Below, piece after piece: positions 45,345 to 54,080 of a stretch of 64,000 nucleotides of DNA; position 1 is the stretch's first letter; each line of letters begins with the position of its first letter. The translations under genes were made by a program, and so were the position numbers. The notes below the pieces were generated by a model that did not search any database, was not told where the DNA came from, and saw only the letters and a program-made list of their open reading frames with translations. Source of the DNA: Lentzea kentuckyensis. Lineage in GTDB: Bacteria > Actinomycetota > Actinomycetes > Mycobacteriales > Pseudonocardiaceae. The stretch covers positions 1 to 64,000 of the forward strand of contig NZ_MUYM01000071.1 in the NCBI RefSeq assembly GCF_002150765.1, given 5' to 3'.

Positions 45345-45401
45345 GAGACCGGCGTCCCACCACGTTGGAATCTTCACCCAACGGGAGGTGACGCCGGTCT
45401 C
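45345..45401 (+). ncRNA. Two-stem folded RNA between eda and the PEP-utilising gene
   Basis: Outer perfect 12-base-pair stem GAGACCGGCGTC (45345-45356) / GACGCCGGTCTC (45390-45401) encloses an inner stem CGTTGG / CCAACG (45363-45368, 45378-45383). It ends 122 bases before the GTG at 45524. It could be an eda terminator (CTCTAATT follows, no U-run) or a regulatory leader. No known riboswitch class recognised. Confidence 0.45.
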
Positions 45402-45523
45402 TAATTGACGGGAGTTTGATGAAAGGTGAACTAAATCGTCGCCTATTGAGATTTCTCCCGGAATAACGCCCAGGCCCCCGGTGTCACACTTGCTCGTTGC
45501 AATGGCGCACGAGAGGAGCGGGT

Positions 45524-47500
45524 GTGGCTGTCCAGGAAGTCGACGTAGCGGGATTGGTGGGGGAACAGCTGACGATGTCGGCATTCAACCAGCTGTCCGG
45601 CAGTCTGGGTGGATATTCCTTCGTCAAAGTGGTCGTCGACCGACACAACGAGACGATCCACTTCCTGAACAACGCGCGCCACGAGTTCCACGCGCTCTAC
45701 ATCGGACAGGAGATCCTCGGCATCGGCGGCGAGGAGATGCGCGCGCGGATCGACGAGTTCAACCAGAGCTTCTACCACGCCTCTGACCGGCGGTTCTTCC
45801 TCGGCATCCTGTCGCTGCACAAGCGCGAGGACAGGCGCATGTTCTCGCTGGAGACGGTCGAGGTCGACACCATGTCGGCGGACATGATCGAGTTCTTCCA
45901 CGCCGAAGTGCGCAGGAACGTGGACCCCGCGACGCCGTTGTTCTTCAAGCCCGCCAACCACCTTCAGGAACAGGCGGTGGCGGAACTTCCCGCGGAAAGG
46001 CTTCCACGGATCCTCGCGCACGAATTGTTCTCCACCGCCGAGTTCGTGGCGTTGAACCCCGGTACGACCAAGGGCCGGTTACGCGCATTCCGTTCCGAGC
46101 AGGAGTATCGCGAGAACTCGCTGGAGTGGTTCGACATCGTGGTGATGCACCGCGTTCCCGACGACATTCCGCGGCTGGCCGGCATCATCAACGCCAGCCA
46201 CACCACTCCCCTGTCGCACACGAACGTTCTCGCGACCGGATGGTCCATTCCGAACGCGATCCAGCTCGGCGCGTTCGACCTGATCGACCGGGAGAACCTG
46301 GACGGTCAGTGGGTCGAGTACGAGGTGTCGCCGAAGAGCGCCGAGGTCGGTCTGCGGCTGATCGACGAACCGGAGGACCTCGGTCAGCGGCCCGCCTGGT
46401 ACGCGCAGCGCGTCACGCTCGAGGAGCCCGAGGACACCTACAACCCGATCCTCGACCTCGGCAGGATCCGCTACAACGACAGCCACCGCTACGGCACCAA
46501 GGCCGCGAACCTCGGCGAGCTGCACCACGTGCTGGCGGCCGAGTCGCCGCGTCGCCTGCTCGGTTTCTTCTCGGTGCCACGTCCGCCGCGGGACAACCTC
46601 ATGCCGTACCTGGCGAAGCTGCTCGGCAACAGCGACAACAGCGACAAGGGCGACCTGCTCGCCGCCGCCCAGCAGTTGCTCGCGGAACGGGTACGGGTGC
46701 CGCGCGGCGTCGCGCTGCCATTCTCGATGCACCAGGGCTTCCTGGAGTCGTCGCCGAAGATCCAGCAGGCCATCGGCAAGCTGAAGATGGCGCTGGAACT
46801 CAACGCCCGCGAGATCGAGCCGCTGTGTATCGAGCTGCAGCAGCTGATCCGCAAGACCCGCGTGCCGGACTACCTGCTGTCCGAACTGGACACCGCGCTC
46901 GTCGAGAACCTCGCGGGCGTGCGGACCTTCGTGGTGCGCAGTTCGTCGAACGCCGAGGACCTGGCCGGGTTCTCCGCCGCGGGCATCTACGAGTCGTACA
47001 ACCACGTCACCAGCGCCGAGAAGATCGTCGAGTCGGTCAAGGAGGTGTGGGCCTCCCTGGTGTCGGCGCGCAGCGTGCGTCTCCGGCAGCAGGCCGGCAT
47101 CTCGCTCGACGACTGCTTCATGGGCGTCGTGATCCAGGAGCAGGTCAAGGCGGACTTCGGCGGCGTCATGGTCACCACGAACCCCATGAACCGCAACGAC
47201 TTCCGCAACGTCTACATCAACGTCTCGCCGAACGTCACCGACGTCGTCGAGGGTTCGAAGCAGCCGATGCAGTACCTATACTCCACTGTGGAGGGTGGCG
47301 GACGCACGGTCTCCCTCGGTGACGCCACGGAGGATCTGAGCGTCAACGGACACGCGCAGTTGCAGCGGCTCGCGATCGTGGGCCGGTTGCTGCAGTCGCA
47401 CTTCTCACCGGACTACACGTTCGACTCGCCGGTCGACATCGAGTGGCTCGCCACCGACGAAGTCCTGTACGTCCTGCAGCTGCGGCCGTACTCGATCTGA
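45524..47500 (+). CDS. PEP/pyruvate-binding enzyme with inverted domain order
   Basis: 658 residues from GTG 45524 (GAGAGGAG upstream). N-terminal region about 1-200 is unassigned. A phosphohistidine-type swivelling segment sits in the middle (NASHTTPLSHTNVLATGWSI, probable acceptor His232), and the ATP-grasp/PEP-synthase-like domain is at the C-terminus (YGTKAANLGELHHVL at about 316-330, FVVRSSSNAEDLAGFSAAGI, FGGVMVTTNPMNRNDFRNV, ending EVLYVLQLRPYSI). In PEP synthase and RPH the order is ATP-grasp first. It probably uses ATP to phosphorylate an unknown acceptor through a phospho-His. One base overlap with the MFS gene. Confidence 0.8.
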   Translation: MAVQEVDVAGLVGEQLTMSAFNQLSGSLGGYSFVKVVVDRHNETIHFLNNARHEFHALYIGQEILGIGGEEMRARIDEFNQSFYHASDRRFFLGILSLHKREDRRMFSLETVEVDTMSADMIEFFHAEVRRNVDPATPLFFKPANHLQEQAVAELPAERLPRILAHELFSTAEFVALNPGTTKGRLRAFRSEQEYRENSLEWFDIVVMHRVPDDIPRLAGIINASHTTPLSHTNVLATGWSIPNAIQLGAFDLIDRENLDGQWVEYEVSPKSAEVGLRLIDEPEDLGQRPAWYAQRVTLEEPEDTYNPILDLGRIRYNDSHRYGTKAANLGELHHVLAAESPRRLLGFFSVPRPPRDNLMPYLAKLLGNSDNSDKGDLLAAAQQLLAERVRVPRGVALPFSMHQGFLESSPKIQQAIGKLKMALELNAREIEPLCIELQQLIRKTRVPDYLLSELDTALVENLAGVRTFVVRSSSNAEDLAGFSAAGIYESYNHVTSAEKIVESVKEVWASLVSARSVRLRQQAGISLDDCFMGVVIQEQVKADFGGVMVTTNPMNRNDFRNVYINVSPNVTDVVEGSKQPMQYLYSTVEGGGRTVSLGDATEDLSVNGHAQLQRLAIVGRLLQSHFSPDYTFDSPVDIEWLATDEVLYVLQLRPYSI

Positions 47501-48750
47501 TGCTGGGTCTTCGCGTACCGGCGACTCCGGAAGTGGCGCGTGCCGTCCGCCTGACGTACGGCTTCCAGTTCTTCTTCGGGCTGCTGCTGTGGATCCCGAT
47601 CTTCTACGAGTACCAGAAGCAGCTCGGGCTGACCGACGCCGAGATCTTCGGCATCCAGTCGATCTACTACATCGCGTTCTGCCTCATGGAGATCCCGACC
47701 GGCATGGTCGCGGACCGCTTCGACTACCGCACGTCGTTGTGGCTCGGGGCGAGCGTGCTGGTGGGAGCGAACCTGGTGCCGGTGTTCGCGGGCAACTACA
47801 CCGGATTCCTGGTTCACTTCCTGATGATCGCGCTGGCGAGGTCGTTGATCTCGGGCGCTCAGAGCGCGTACCTGTACGAGTACCTCAACGCGCACAACGC
47901 CGGGCATCTCTACCTCAAGGTCGAGGGCGTCGGACGGTCCTACAGCCTGGTCGGCAAGATCGTGTACTGGCCGGTCATCGGCCTGTTGATGCAGTGGAAC
48001 ATGCCGTCGCCGTACTGGCTCACTGCGATCAACGCCGCTGTCGCGGTGGTCCTCGCCCTGAGACTGCCGCCGATTCCGGGCTGGGCACGGCCCCAAAATG
48101 ATCCAACACAGCGCAAGACGTCCAGGCTGCTCGCGGGTGTCGGTGGCGCGTTCGGTTCGCTCAGGACCTCGCGCTGGCTGCTCCTGCTGATGGTCCAGGG
48201 CATCGCGATGTTCACACTGGTGCGGATCCTGCAGGTGAACCTGTTCCAGCCGGTGCTCGAGTCGAAGAACGTCTCGGTCACCTGGTACGGCTCGGTACTC
48301 GCCGCGATGACGATCTTCGAGGCCGTCGCCGCCGCACGCCCGCATCGGCTGTCGAAGAAGATCGGGCCTGCGAAGTCGGTGTTCCTGCTGACCATCGTGA
48401 TGGCGTTGGCCATCGGCTGCATCGTGCCGTCCGGTGGCGCCGTGACGATCGTGTTGCTGTGCCTGTTCTCCGTGACGGCGGGCATGAGCTTTCCCATCCA
48501 GAAGAAGCTGCTCAACGACGCGATTCCGGACTCCCGTTACCGCGCAACGCTTCTGTCGATGGAGTCCATCATGGACCGTGCGGTGTGCGCGGTCGTCGCC
48601 GTCGCGCTCGGCGCCTACCTCGCCGGCGGGCGGCTCAACGAGTTCCTGGTGCTGTCGTCCGTCGTCACGGTGATTTTGATGGCGTTGCTGGCGGGCCTGC
48701 TGATCGTCGTCAGGACCACAAAGCGGCGACGAGCTCAGCTCGTCCCGTGA
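47500..48750 (+). CDS. MFS transporter coupled to the PEP-utilising enzyme
   Basis: 416 residues from ATG 47500, sharing the A of the previous TGA (TGATG). About 11-12 spans; motif A-like GMVADRFDYRTSLWLGASVL between spans 2 and 3. The strong coupling suggests that it moves the substrate or product of the upstream enzyme. The 3' end overlaps the convergent LAL regulator by 41 bases. Substrate unknown. Confidence 0.85.
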   Translation: MLGLRVPATPEVARAVRLTYGFQFFFGLLLWIPIFYEYQKQLGLTDAEIFGIQSIYYIAFCLMEIPTGMVADRFDYRTSLWLGASVLVGANLVPVFAGNYTGFLVHFLMIALARSLISGAQSAYLYEYLNAHNAGHLYLKVEGVGRSYSLVGKIVYWPVIGLLMQWNMPSPYWLTAINAAVAVVLALRLPPIPGWARPQNDPTQRKTSRLLAGVGGAFGSLRTSRWLLLLMVQGIAMFTLVRILQVNLFQPVLESKNVSVTWYGSVLAAMTIFEAVAAARPHRLSKKIGPAKSVFLLTIVMALAIGCIVPSGGAVTIVLLCLFSVTAGMSFPIQKKLLNDAIPDSRYRATLLSMESIMDRAVCAVVAVALGAYLAGGRLNEFLVLSSVVTVILMALLAGLLIVVRTTKRRRAQLVP

Positions 48751-51250
48751 TGCCGAGCTTGCGGTAGGCGCTCGACAGGTGCAGCTCCACCGTGCGGCGG
48801 GTGAGGTGCAGGGTCTCGGCGATCTGCCGGTTCGTCAGGCCCTGCGCCGCCATCCGCGCGACGCGGTTCTCCTGTTTGGTCAGGCCCTGCACCTGGTCGT
48901 CGCCGTCCCGGACCTCGTCACCGGCGAGCTTGGCCAGCGGGTGCGCACTGAGGTGGCGGGCCAGTTCGAACGCCTGGCGCAGGTGCGGGGCGGCGGCGTC
49001 GGTGCGGCCCTTGCGGCGCAGGTGGTGGCCGAGCCAGTACGACGACTGGGCGTGCAGCAGCCGGTGCGGTGACGAGGCGAGAAGTTGTTCCGCCTCAACG
49101 AGGACATCGACGTCATCGGTGCTGATGCCCACGCTCATCAACGCTGTTCCCACGACGCGCGTGGAGCCCCACCTCTTGGCCAGGTCAAGCTCTTCGTGCG
49201 CGAGCCGCGCGGCGTCGTCGCGGTTGCCCAACGCCAAATACGCACGCACGGCGTGGTGCCGCCAAGCGACGAGCGCCGGGTTGGGCATCTCGCGTGCGGC
49301 GAGTCGGCGTCCCGCTTCGAGCAGGTCTTCGAGCGCGCCCTCCGCGTGGCACGACGCGAGCTTGAGCCGGCCGCGGGCGTAGACGACGTTGATGTGCTGC
49401 AACAGCTCGCCGTCTTCGGTGACCAGCGGCGCGGCCTCGTCGAACTGCCCCATCTCGACGCACACCTCGGCCAGTTTCGCGCTCGCCAGCAGGACCGAGG
49501 GGCAGTCGAGGTTGCCGGTCGAGACCGGTGGCGTCAGGAACGTGTAGGCGCGGGCGAGGTCGCCGCTGTTGTGGAAGGCGGTGGCGCGGGCGATCATGCT
49601 GAGCATGCCGCGGCGCAGATGCGGGTCGTGCGAGACCGGCGCTGTGCTGTGCGAGAGCCAGAGCTTGTTGATGTGCTCGGGATCGTCGCCGAGCACCGGC
49701 ACCAGGAACGTGAACAGGTACGACTCGCCGAACACGTCGACCCATTCGCCGTCGAGCGCCTCCAGCGCGTGCCGGACGGCTTCCGCGGACGAGTCGCCGC
49801 TGCGGGCGTTGCCGACCGCGAGCAACGCCGACCGCGCGCGCTTCAGGTTCGGGTCCTGCGGGATGTCGCCGATGAGGTCCTCGAAGTACTTGCCGGCGCA
49901 GTTCGCCATCCGCGCGTCGCGGTTGGCGGAGAGCAGGTAGGTGGTGCAGACGATGTGCCAGACGAGGTCGCGGTCCTCTGGCAGCAGCCGGGCGATGACC
50001 ATGATCGCCAGCGAGACCGCGAAATGCGCGTCCGAATCCGTGCACATGCGCTGGATCAACGACAGCGCGACGTTCGCGGCGAGATGCGGGTCCTCGCACT
50101 TGACCAGCGCGTCGCGGACACGGTCGCGGCCGAGCGCGTTGTCCTTCAGGTGTTCCGCGTGGCCGAGTTCGACCTCGATCGACAGCCGGTCCTCGTCGGA
50201 CAGGTGTTCGTCGAGCGCGCGTTCCAGGTGCTCGACACCGCCGACCTCCCGCAACAGGTCGACAGACCACGGCAGGCGGACCGACCTGGCCTTCAGCACA
50301 TGTTCGGCGACGCGCTCGTCGGGTGCGTCCGACTCGAACAGCAGCCAGGCGGCGCGGGCGTGCGCGGCGGAACGGACCGCGACCGGCATGTCGGCGAGGA
50401 TGCTGTTGCGCACGAACGGATGCCGGAACGTCAGCGGGTCGGTGTCGGCGAGCACGCCGAGACGGACGAGTGTGTCGACGGCGGGCAGCGCGTCGAAGCC
50501 GGTGAGCGCGGACAGCAGTTCGAGCCCGGCGTCGCCGTCCAGCACGGCGGCGGAACGGGCGACCTCGGCGGCTCCGGTGTACTCGCGCAGCCGCATGCCG
50601 ATCATCTCGCCGACGGCGGCCGAACCCTCGCCTTCCTCACGTAGCAAGGCTTGTAGCAGGTAGGGGTTGCCGCCGGTGAGCTCGTGGCAGCGCGCCGCGT
50701 CACGGTCCGGGAGGTTCTCGGTGAGGCGTTCGACGGCCGCGATGTCGAGGCCGTCGAGGTCGATGCGGTGCGGGTGGCCGCCGGCGATCTCGGGCAGCGT
50801 CACCTCGTCCGTGGAGAGATAGCCCTGCGACGCGCCGAACGCGATGACGACCGGCATGTGCTGCAGCCGCGGGCGCAGGTAGGCGAGCGCGCGTTTGGAG
50901 AACGTGTCGGCGACGTGCACGTCGTCGATGACCATCAGGATCGGCGCCCTGCGGGCGGAGTTCGCGGCGCGCGCGTACAGCTCTTCGAGGTCGTGCTCGT
51001 TCGCGAGGCACGGCGCGAGCTGGCGGACCACCGCGCCGGGCAGGTGGCTCTCCAGCCGGGCGCTCTTGGCCAGGCGGACGGTGAAGCCGCGCTCACGGGC
51101 CTCGGCGGTGAAGGCCTCCAGCAGCGCGGACTTGCCGACGCCGAACCCTCCGGTGACGACCACGCACGAGCCGGTTCCCCGCACCGCGTCGTCGAGCAAG
51201 CGTCCGAGAGCCGCGAGTTCCGCGTCCCGGCCGAGTAGTGGAGATGTCAC
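48710..51250 (-). CDS. LAL-type LuxR regulator with AAA/STAND ATPase
   Basis: 846 residues from GTG 51250, where the conserved SPLLGRDAELAALGRLL begins; the longer frame to 51361 is not supported. Walker A GGFGVGKS (34-41), Walker B ILMVIDDVHVAD, a TPR-like helical middle (about 300-740), and a C-terminal LuxR helix-turn-helix (LTKQENRVARMAAQGLTNRQ, then IAETLHLTRRTVELHLSSAY). MalT/LAL activators often govern metabolite clusters. Convergent with the PEP-enzyme/MFS pair, which may be its target. Confidence 0.9.
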   Translation of the reverse strand: MTSPLLGRDAELAALGRLLDDAVRGTGSCVVVTGGFGVGKSALLEAFTAEARERGFTVRLAKSARLESHLPGAVVRQLAPCLANEHDLEELYARAANSARRAPILMVIDDVHVADTFSKRALAYLRPRLQHMPVVIAFGASQGYLSTDEVTLPEIAGGHPHRIDLDGLDIAAVERLTENLPDRDAARCHELTGGNPYLLQALLREEGEGSAAVGEMIGMRLREYTGAAEVARSAAVLDGDAGLELLSALTGFDALPAVDTLVRLGVLADTDPLTFRHPFVRNSILADMPVAVRSAAHARAAWLLFESDAPDERVAEHVLKARSVRLPWSVDLLREVGGVEHLERALDEHLSDEDRLSIEVELGHAEHLKDNALGRDRVRDALVKCEDPHLAANVALSLIQRMCTDSDAHFAVSLAIMVIARLLPEDRDLVWHIVCTTYLLSANRDARMANCAGKYFEDLIGDIPQDPNLKRARSALLAVGNARSGDSSAEAVRHALEALDGEWVDVFGESYLFTFLVPVLGDDPEHINKLWLSHSTAPVSHDPHLRRGMLSMIARATAFHNSGDLARAYTFLTPPVSTGNLDCPSVLLASAKLAEVCVEMGQFDEAAPLVTEDGELLQHINVVYARGRLKLASCHAEGALEDLLEAGRRLAAREMPNPALVAWRHHAVRAYLALGNRDDAARLAHEELDLAKRWGSTRVVGTALMSVGISTDDVDVLVEAEQLLASSPHRLLHAQSSYWLGHHLRRKGRTDAAAPHLRQAFELARHLSAHPLAKLAGDEVRDGDDQVQGLTKQENRVARMAAQGLTNRQIAETLHLTRRTVELHLSSAYRKLGITGRAELVAALWS

Positions 51251-51484
51251 CGCTGTCTTCCCCTGACTTCGGTACCGAGAGGACCGCAGGTCGAACGTTT
51301 CGGTGTTCCTTCGGTGAGGACCGTAGAGACCTGCGCTTCGTCGTCGGGCAAACTTACCCACAGGTAACGGTTAACGGAACTGTGAGCTGTGCGGGAGCAA
51401 GCGATGATCTGGGCCAGGCTGGTGCGAGGGTGGCTCCGCCTCGCCTGCCTGCTCGCTGACCCGATCACTGTCCCACTCACCCGC

Positions 51485-51907
51485 TCAAACGTGCCAGAAC
51501 AGCGGAAACGACTCGACGTGAGCAGACTCCGCGCGCGTGAGATTGCTGATCTCGACAGGGTCGTCGGGCTGCGAGGACCACGACTCGACGACGGACAGCA
51601 CCGCCGCGACGGCCACCACGAAGCCGGCCGCCACCAGCAGGATGCCGCGGGTGATGCGACAGGGCGGACGCCCGGTGGGCTGACCGACGACCTGACGCAG
51701 CACTGGCGCGAACATGCCGAAGTCGGCCGCGTCGCACTGGCAGCTCTCGCACCCGGCTAGGTGCCGGGAGAAGATCACGTGCTGCGCGGGGTCGAGGACT
51801 CCGAGCACATACGCCGCGACATCACCGCACGGCCCTTCCGGGCTCGTGCGGTTTTCGTCGTCCTCTCCTACGTGCGCGTCCTCGTGATGTGGTTGACGAG
51901 TCACCAT
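51485..51907 (-). CDS. Zinc-binding anti-sigma factor
   Basis: 140 residues. ZAS domain with His49-x3-Cys53-x2-Cys56 (SRHLAGCESCQ), one membrane span (about 87-105, GILLVAAGFVVAVAAVLSVV), then a short extracellular tail of about 35 residues. It should hold the ECF sigma factor inactive at the membrane. Starts 4 bases after the sigma stop, so the pair is coupled. The extracellular part is much shorter than in typical anti-sigma factors. Confidence 0.85.
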   Translation of the reverse strand: MVTRQPHHEDAHVGEDDENRTSPEGPCGDVAAYVLGVLDPAQHVIFSRHLAGCESCQCDAADFGMFAPVLRQVVGQPTGRPPCRITRGILLVAAGFVVAVAAVLSVVESWSSQPDDPVEISNLTRAESAHVESFPLFWHV

Positions 51908-51911
51908 CGCG

Positions 51912-52439
51912 CTAGCTCCTGTCCTGCAATGCCCGGCGGATCGTGTGCATCGCCTTGTACAGCCGGGACTTGACGGTTCCTTCCGGGACTCCGAGAACTA
52001 TCGCGGCCTCCTTCACCGTTCGTCCCATGACATACGTTTCGTAGATAGCCGAACGGTGTTCATCACTCAATTGGCGTACCACGTCGGTAATGACCATCAC
52101 TGAAAGTGTCTGTTCGGTGTCGTCCGGAGATTCGGCGATGTCCGGGCGAAGCAATTCCACTTCCTGCGGGCGTGCCTGTCGGCTGCGCCATCCGTCGATC
52201 ACAATGCGACGAGCCACAGTACAAAGCCAACCACGCAACATCCCCGGTTCACGAACGAGATGTGCGGAGTTCTGCCAAGCCCTGATCAACGTCTCCTGAA
52301 CAACGTCTTCCGTCCACTGACGGTCGTAGTTGGTCAAGCACAGGACCTGCGAGAACAACATCCGCTGGAACTGCCCGTAGAGCAGCGTGAGCAATTCCTC
52401 GTCCTGATGGGCTTGTGCGACCTTGCCCTGATCAGCCAT
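51912..52439 (-). CDS. ECF RNA polymerase sigma factor
   Basis: 175 residues. Region 2 (DRQWTEDVVQETLIRAWQNS, about 39-58; LRGWLCTVARRIVIDGWRSR) and region 4 (LSDEHRSAIYETYVMGRTVK, then VLGVPEGTVKSRLYKAMHTI). GGGAGGG precedes the ATG. Resembles SigL/SigK-type sigma factors paired with ZAS anti-sigma factors. Divergent from the DUF4142 protein; its target promoters may include that gene, but no clear pair of -35/-10 elements was found. Confidence 0.92.
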   Translation of the reverse strand: MADQGKVAQAHQDEELLTLLYGQFQRMLFSQVLCLTNYDRQWTEDVVQETLIRAWQNSAHLVREPGMLRGWLCTVARRIVIDGWRSRQARPQEVELLRPDIAESPDDTEQTLSVMVITDVVRQLSDEHRSAIYETYVMGRTVKEAAIVLGVPEGTVKSRLYKAMHTIRRALQDRS

Positions 52440-52699
52440 GAAGCTTGCGCCCTCCCCAAATATCGGCGACGTGTTCGCTTCGGGCGGCAGACCTAGCGAC
52501 TCGGTGGCCGAGTGTGGAATCCATCAGATCCTACATCGTGAACACGAAATCCTCTCGGGTACGTAAATCAAGTCCCAATGGTTCGCAAGTTCCACTGTGA
52601 TCCACATCACATACACATCTTCGCATGTCAGATGAACCAGAGCACCACCAGCGCGTATCTACTTCGAAGGCAGCTCGATCGCGGGGAGGAACGGGCACT

Positions 52700-53926
52700 A
52701 TGCGTTACCGGTTGGGCACGCTGGGACAGCATGCAGCGCTGTTTGCTGCCCTATCTGTCGTATTTTTCGGGGCCGTTGTGGGAGCCGTCCCGGCACATGC
52801 GCAGTCAACGGAAGTACAGCCGTCGGACCGCTCTTTCATGGTGTCTCTGCGTCAAGCAGACTCTTGGCTGATACCGGTGAGCAAAGAAGCGCCGACGCGG
52901 ACGACGAATGCGGGCATCAGCAATGCCGGAAAGGAAATATTCGAAGGACATTCACGCCTCGACGTCGAGCTTCTCAAAGCCGCCACCGATCTCGACGTGG
53001 TGCTGCCGAACGACGTGAGCAGTGAACACCAGTCACTCATCAACGAGATGGCCGCACGCACCGGAGACAACCACGATCGCGCCTACGCGACGATCGTCCG
53101 GCAGACCCAGGGCGGGCTACTCGTGATGGCCACGCAGACGCGGGCCACAACGCAGAACACCACAATTCGCACGCTCGCGCACCAGACCCTGCAAATGCTG
53201 ATCCGCACGATGACGACCCTGGAGAACACCGGTTTGGTCGACCCGTCCGCACTTGAACTGGTGACGGCCAAGGCGCAGGTCAACGCGGTTCGCGTTATCG
53301 GCCAGAACATAGAACCGTCGGACCGGGAATTGCTCATTCTGCTCGCCCAGCATTCGCTGTGGCAGAAACCGGCCAGCCGCGAGAGCTCTGACCGGGCCCG
53401 TGACGCGAAGGTCCGCAAGGTCGCGGGGCAGCTCGCCTCCGAGCACACCCAGCTGACCGCGGCGGTCGCCGAGGCGGCCCGGCAGATCGGCGTGGATCTC
53501 CCGTCCGAACCGACGACCGAGCAGAAGTCGTGGGCGAACGCCATCTCGTCCAGTTCGGGCGACGAGCTCGACCGCATGTACGCGAACCTCTCGCGAGCCG
53601 CTGACGGCTCACTCATCACCCAGGTCGCTCAGGCCCGCGCGACGACCAAGAGCGCCCCCACCCGGATCGCCGCGCAGACCGGCCTGACCCTCCTGCTCAA
53701 GCACATGCTGCTGCTGGAGGGCACCGGCCTGGTCAAGTCGAACTCGCTGCAGATGACCGACCCGGCCATCGCCCAGCCGAAGCCCAACTCCAGTCCGTCA
53801 CCCCAGCCCGACGACTCCTCTACGAGCATCGGCTTCCTCACCGGCATCGCCGTCCTGGTGGTCGCCGCCGCCGGCACCCTCTGGCTCGTCCGCGCCGTGG
53901 GCCACCGCGGCGAACACCGCCGCTAG
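52700..53926 (+). CDS. Secreted protein with two DUF4142 domains
   Basis: 408 residues from ATG 52700 (GGGGAGGA upstream). Signal peptide about 1-36 (LGTLGQHAALFAALSVVFFG; ending VPAHAQ), then two DUF4142 helical domains (about 42-195 and 205-345; each with LRQADSWLIPVSKEA / LAQHSLWQKPASRES at its start), a Pro/Ser linker, and a C-terminal membrane span (GFLTGIAVLVVAAAGTLWLV). So it is anchored outside the cell. DUF4142 folds as a ferritin-like bundle of unknown role. Divergent from an ECF sigma gene. Confidence 0.85.
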   Translation: MRYRLGTLGQHAALFAALSVVFFGAVVGAVPAHAQSTEVQPSDRSFMVSLRQADSWLIPVSKEAPTRTTNAGISNAGKEIFEGHSRLDVELLKAATDLDVVLPNDVSSEHQSLINEMAARTGDNHDRAYATIVRQTQGGLLVMATQTRATTQNTTIRTLAHQTLQMLIRTMTTLENTGLVDPSALELVTAKAQVNAVRVIGQNIEPSDRELLILLAQHSLWQKPASRESSDRARDAKVRKVAGQLASEHTQLTAAVAEAARQIGVDLPSEPTTEQKSWANAISSSSGDELDRMYANLSRAADGSLITQVAQARATTKSAPTRIAAQTGLTLLLKHMLLLEGTGLVKSNSLQMTDPAIAQPKPNSSPSPQPDDSSTSIGFLTGIAVLVVAAAGTLWLVRAVGHRGEHRR

Positions 53927-53949
53927 CCACCACCCGATCGGCCTCACTG

Positions 53950-53985
53950 ATATATCGGCTGCCGCCCTCGCCACCCGATATATCG
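53950..53985. repeat. Pair of GATATATC octamers after the DUF4142 gene
   Basis: GATATATC at 53950-53957 and 53978-53985, 28 bases apart, followed by repeat copy E. Other exact copies are at 19189, 19565, 20207, 24188, 24804 and 44640 (start positions); a variant is at 54219. Confidence 0.7.
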
Positions 53986-54001
53986 CCGCCCCCGCCAGCT
54001 C

Positions 54002-54050
54002 TTGGCAATGAGTCTTTTGACGACGTCGTCAAAAGACTCATTGCTAAGGG
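54002..54050. repeat. Dispersed palindromic repeat, copy E (best copy)
   Basis: A perfect 40-base palindrome (54006-54045) whose half is GCAATGAGTCTTTTGACGAC, extended imperfectly by CTTG/TAAGG, then GGCAGGTCAGC as in copies B and C. Between convergent genes, 75 bases after the DUF4142 stop. Confidence 0.92.
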
Positions 54051-54080
54051 GCAGGTCAGCGGGTTGGTGGGTTGACATAA

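Noticed and set aside
18364..54050. CRISPR array from the repeated 38-50 base elements
   Set aside because: Copies are kilobases apart, palindromic throughout, with no regular spacers and no cas genes.
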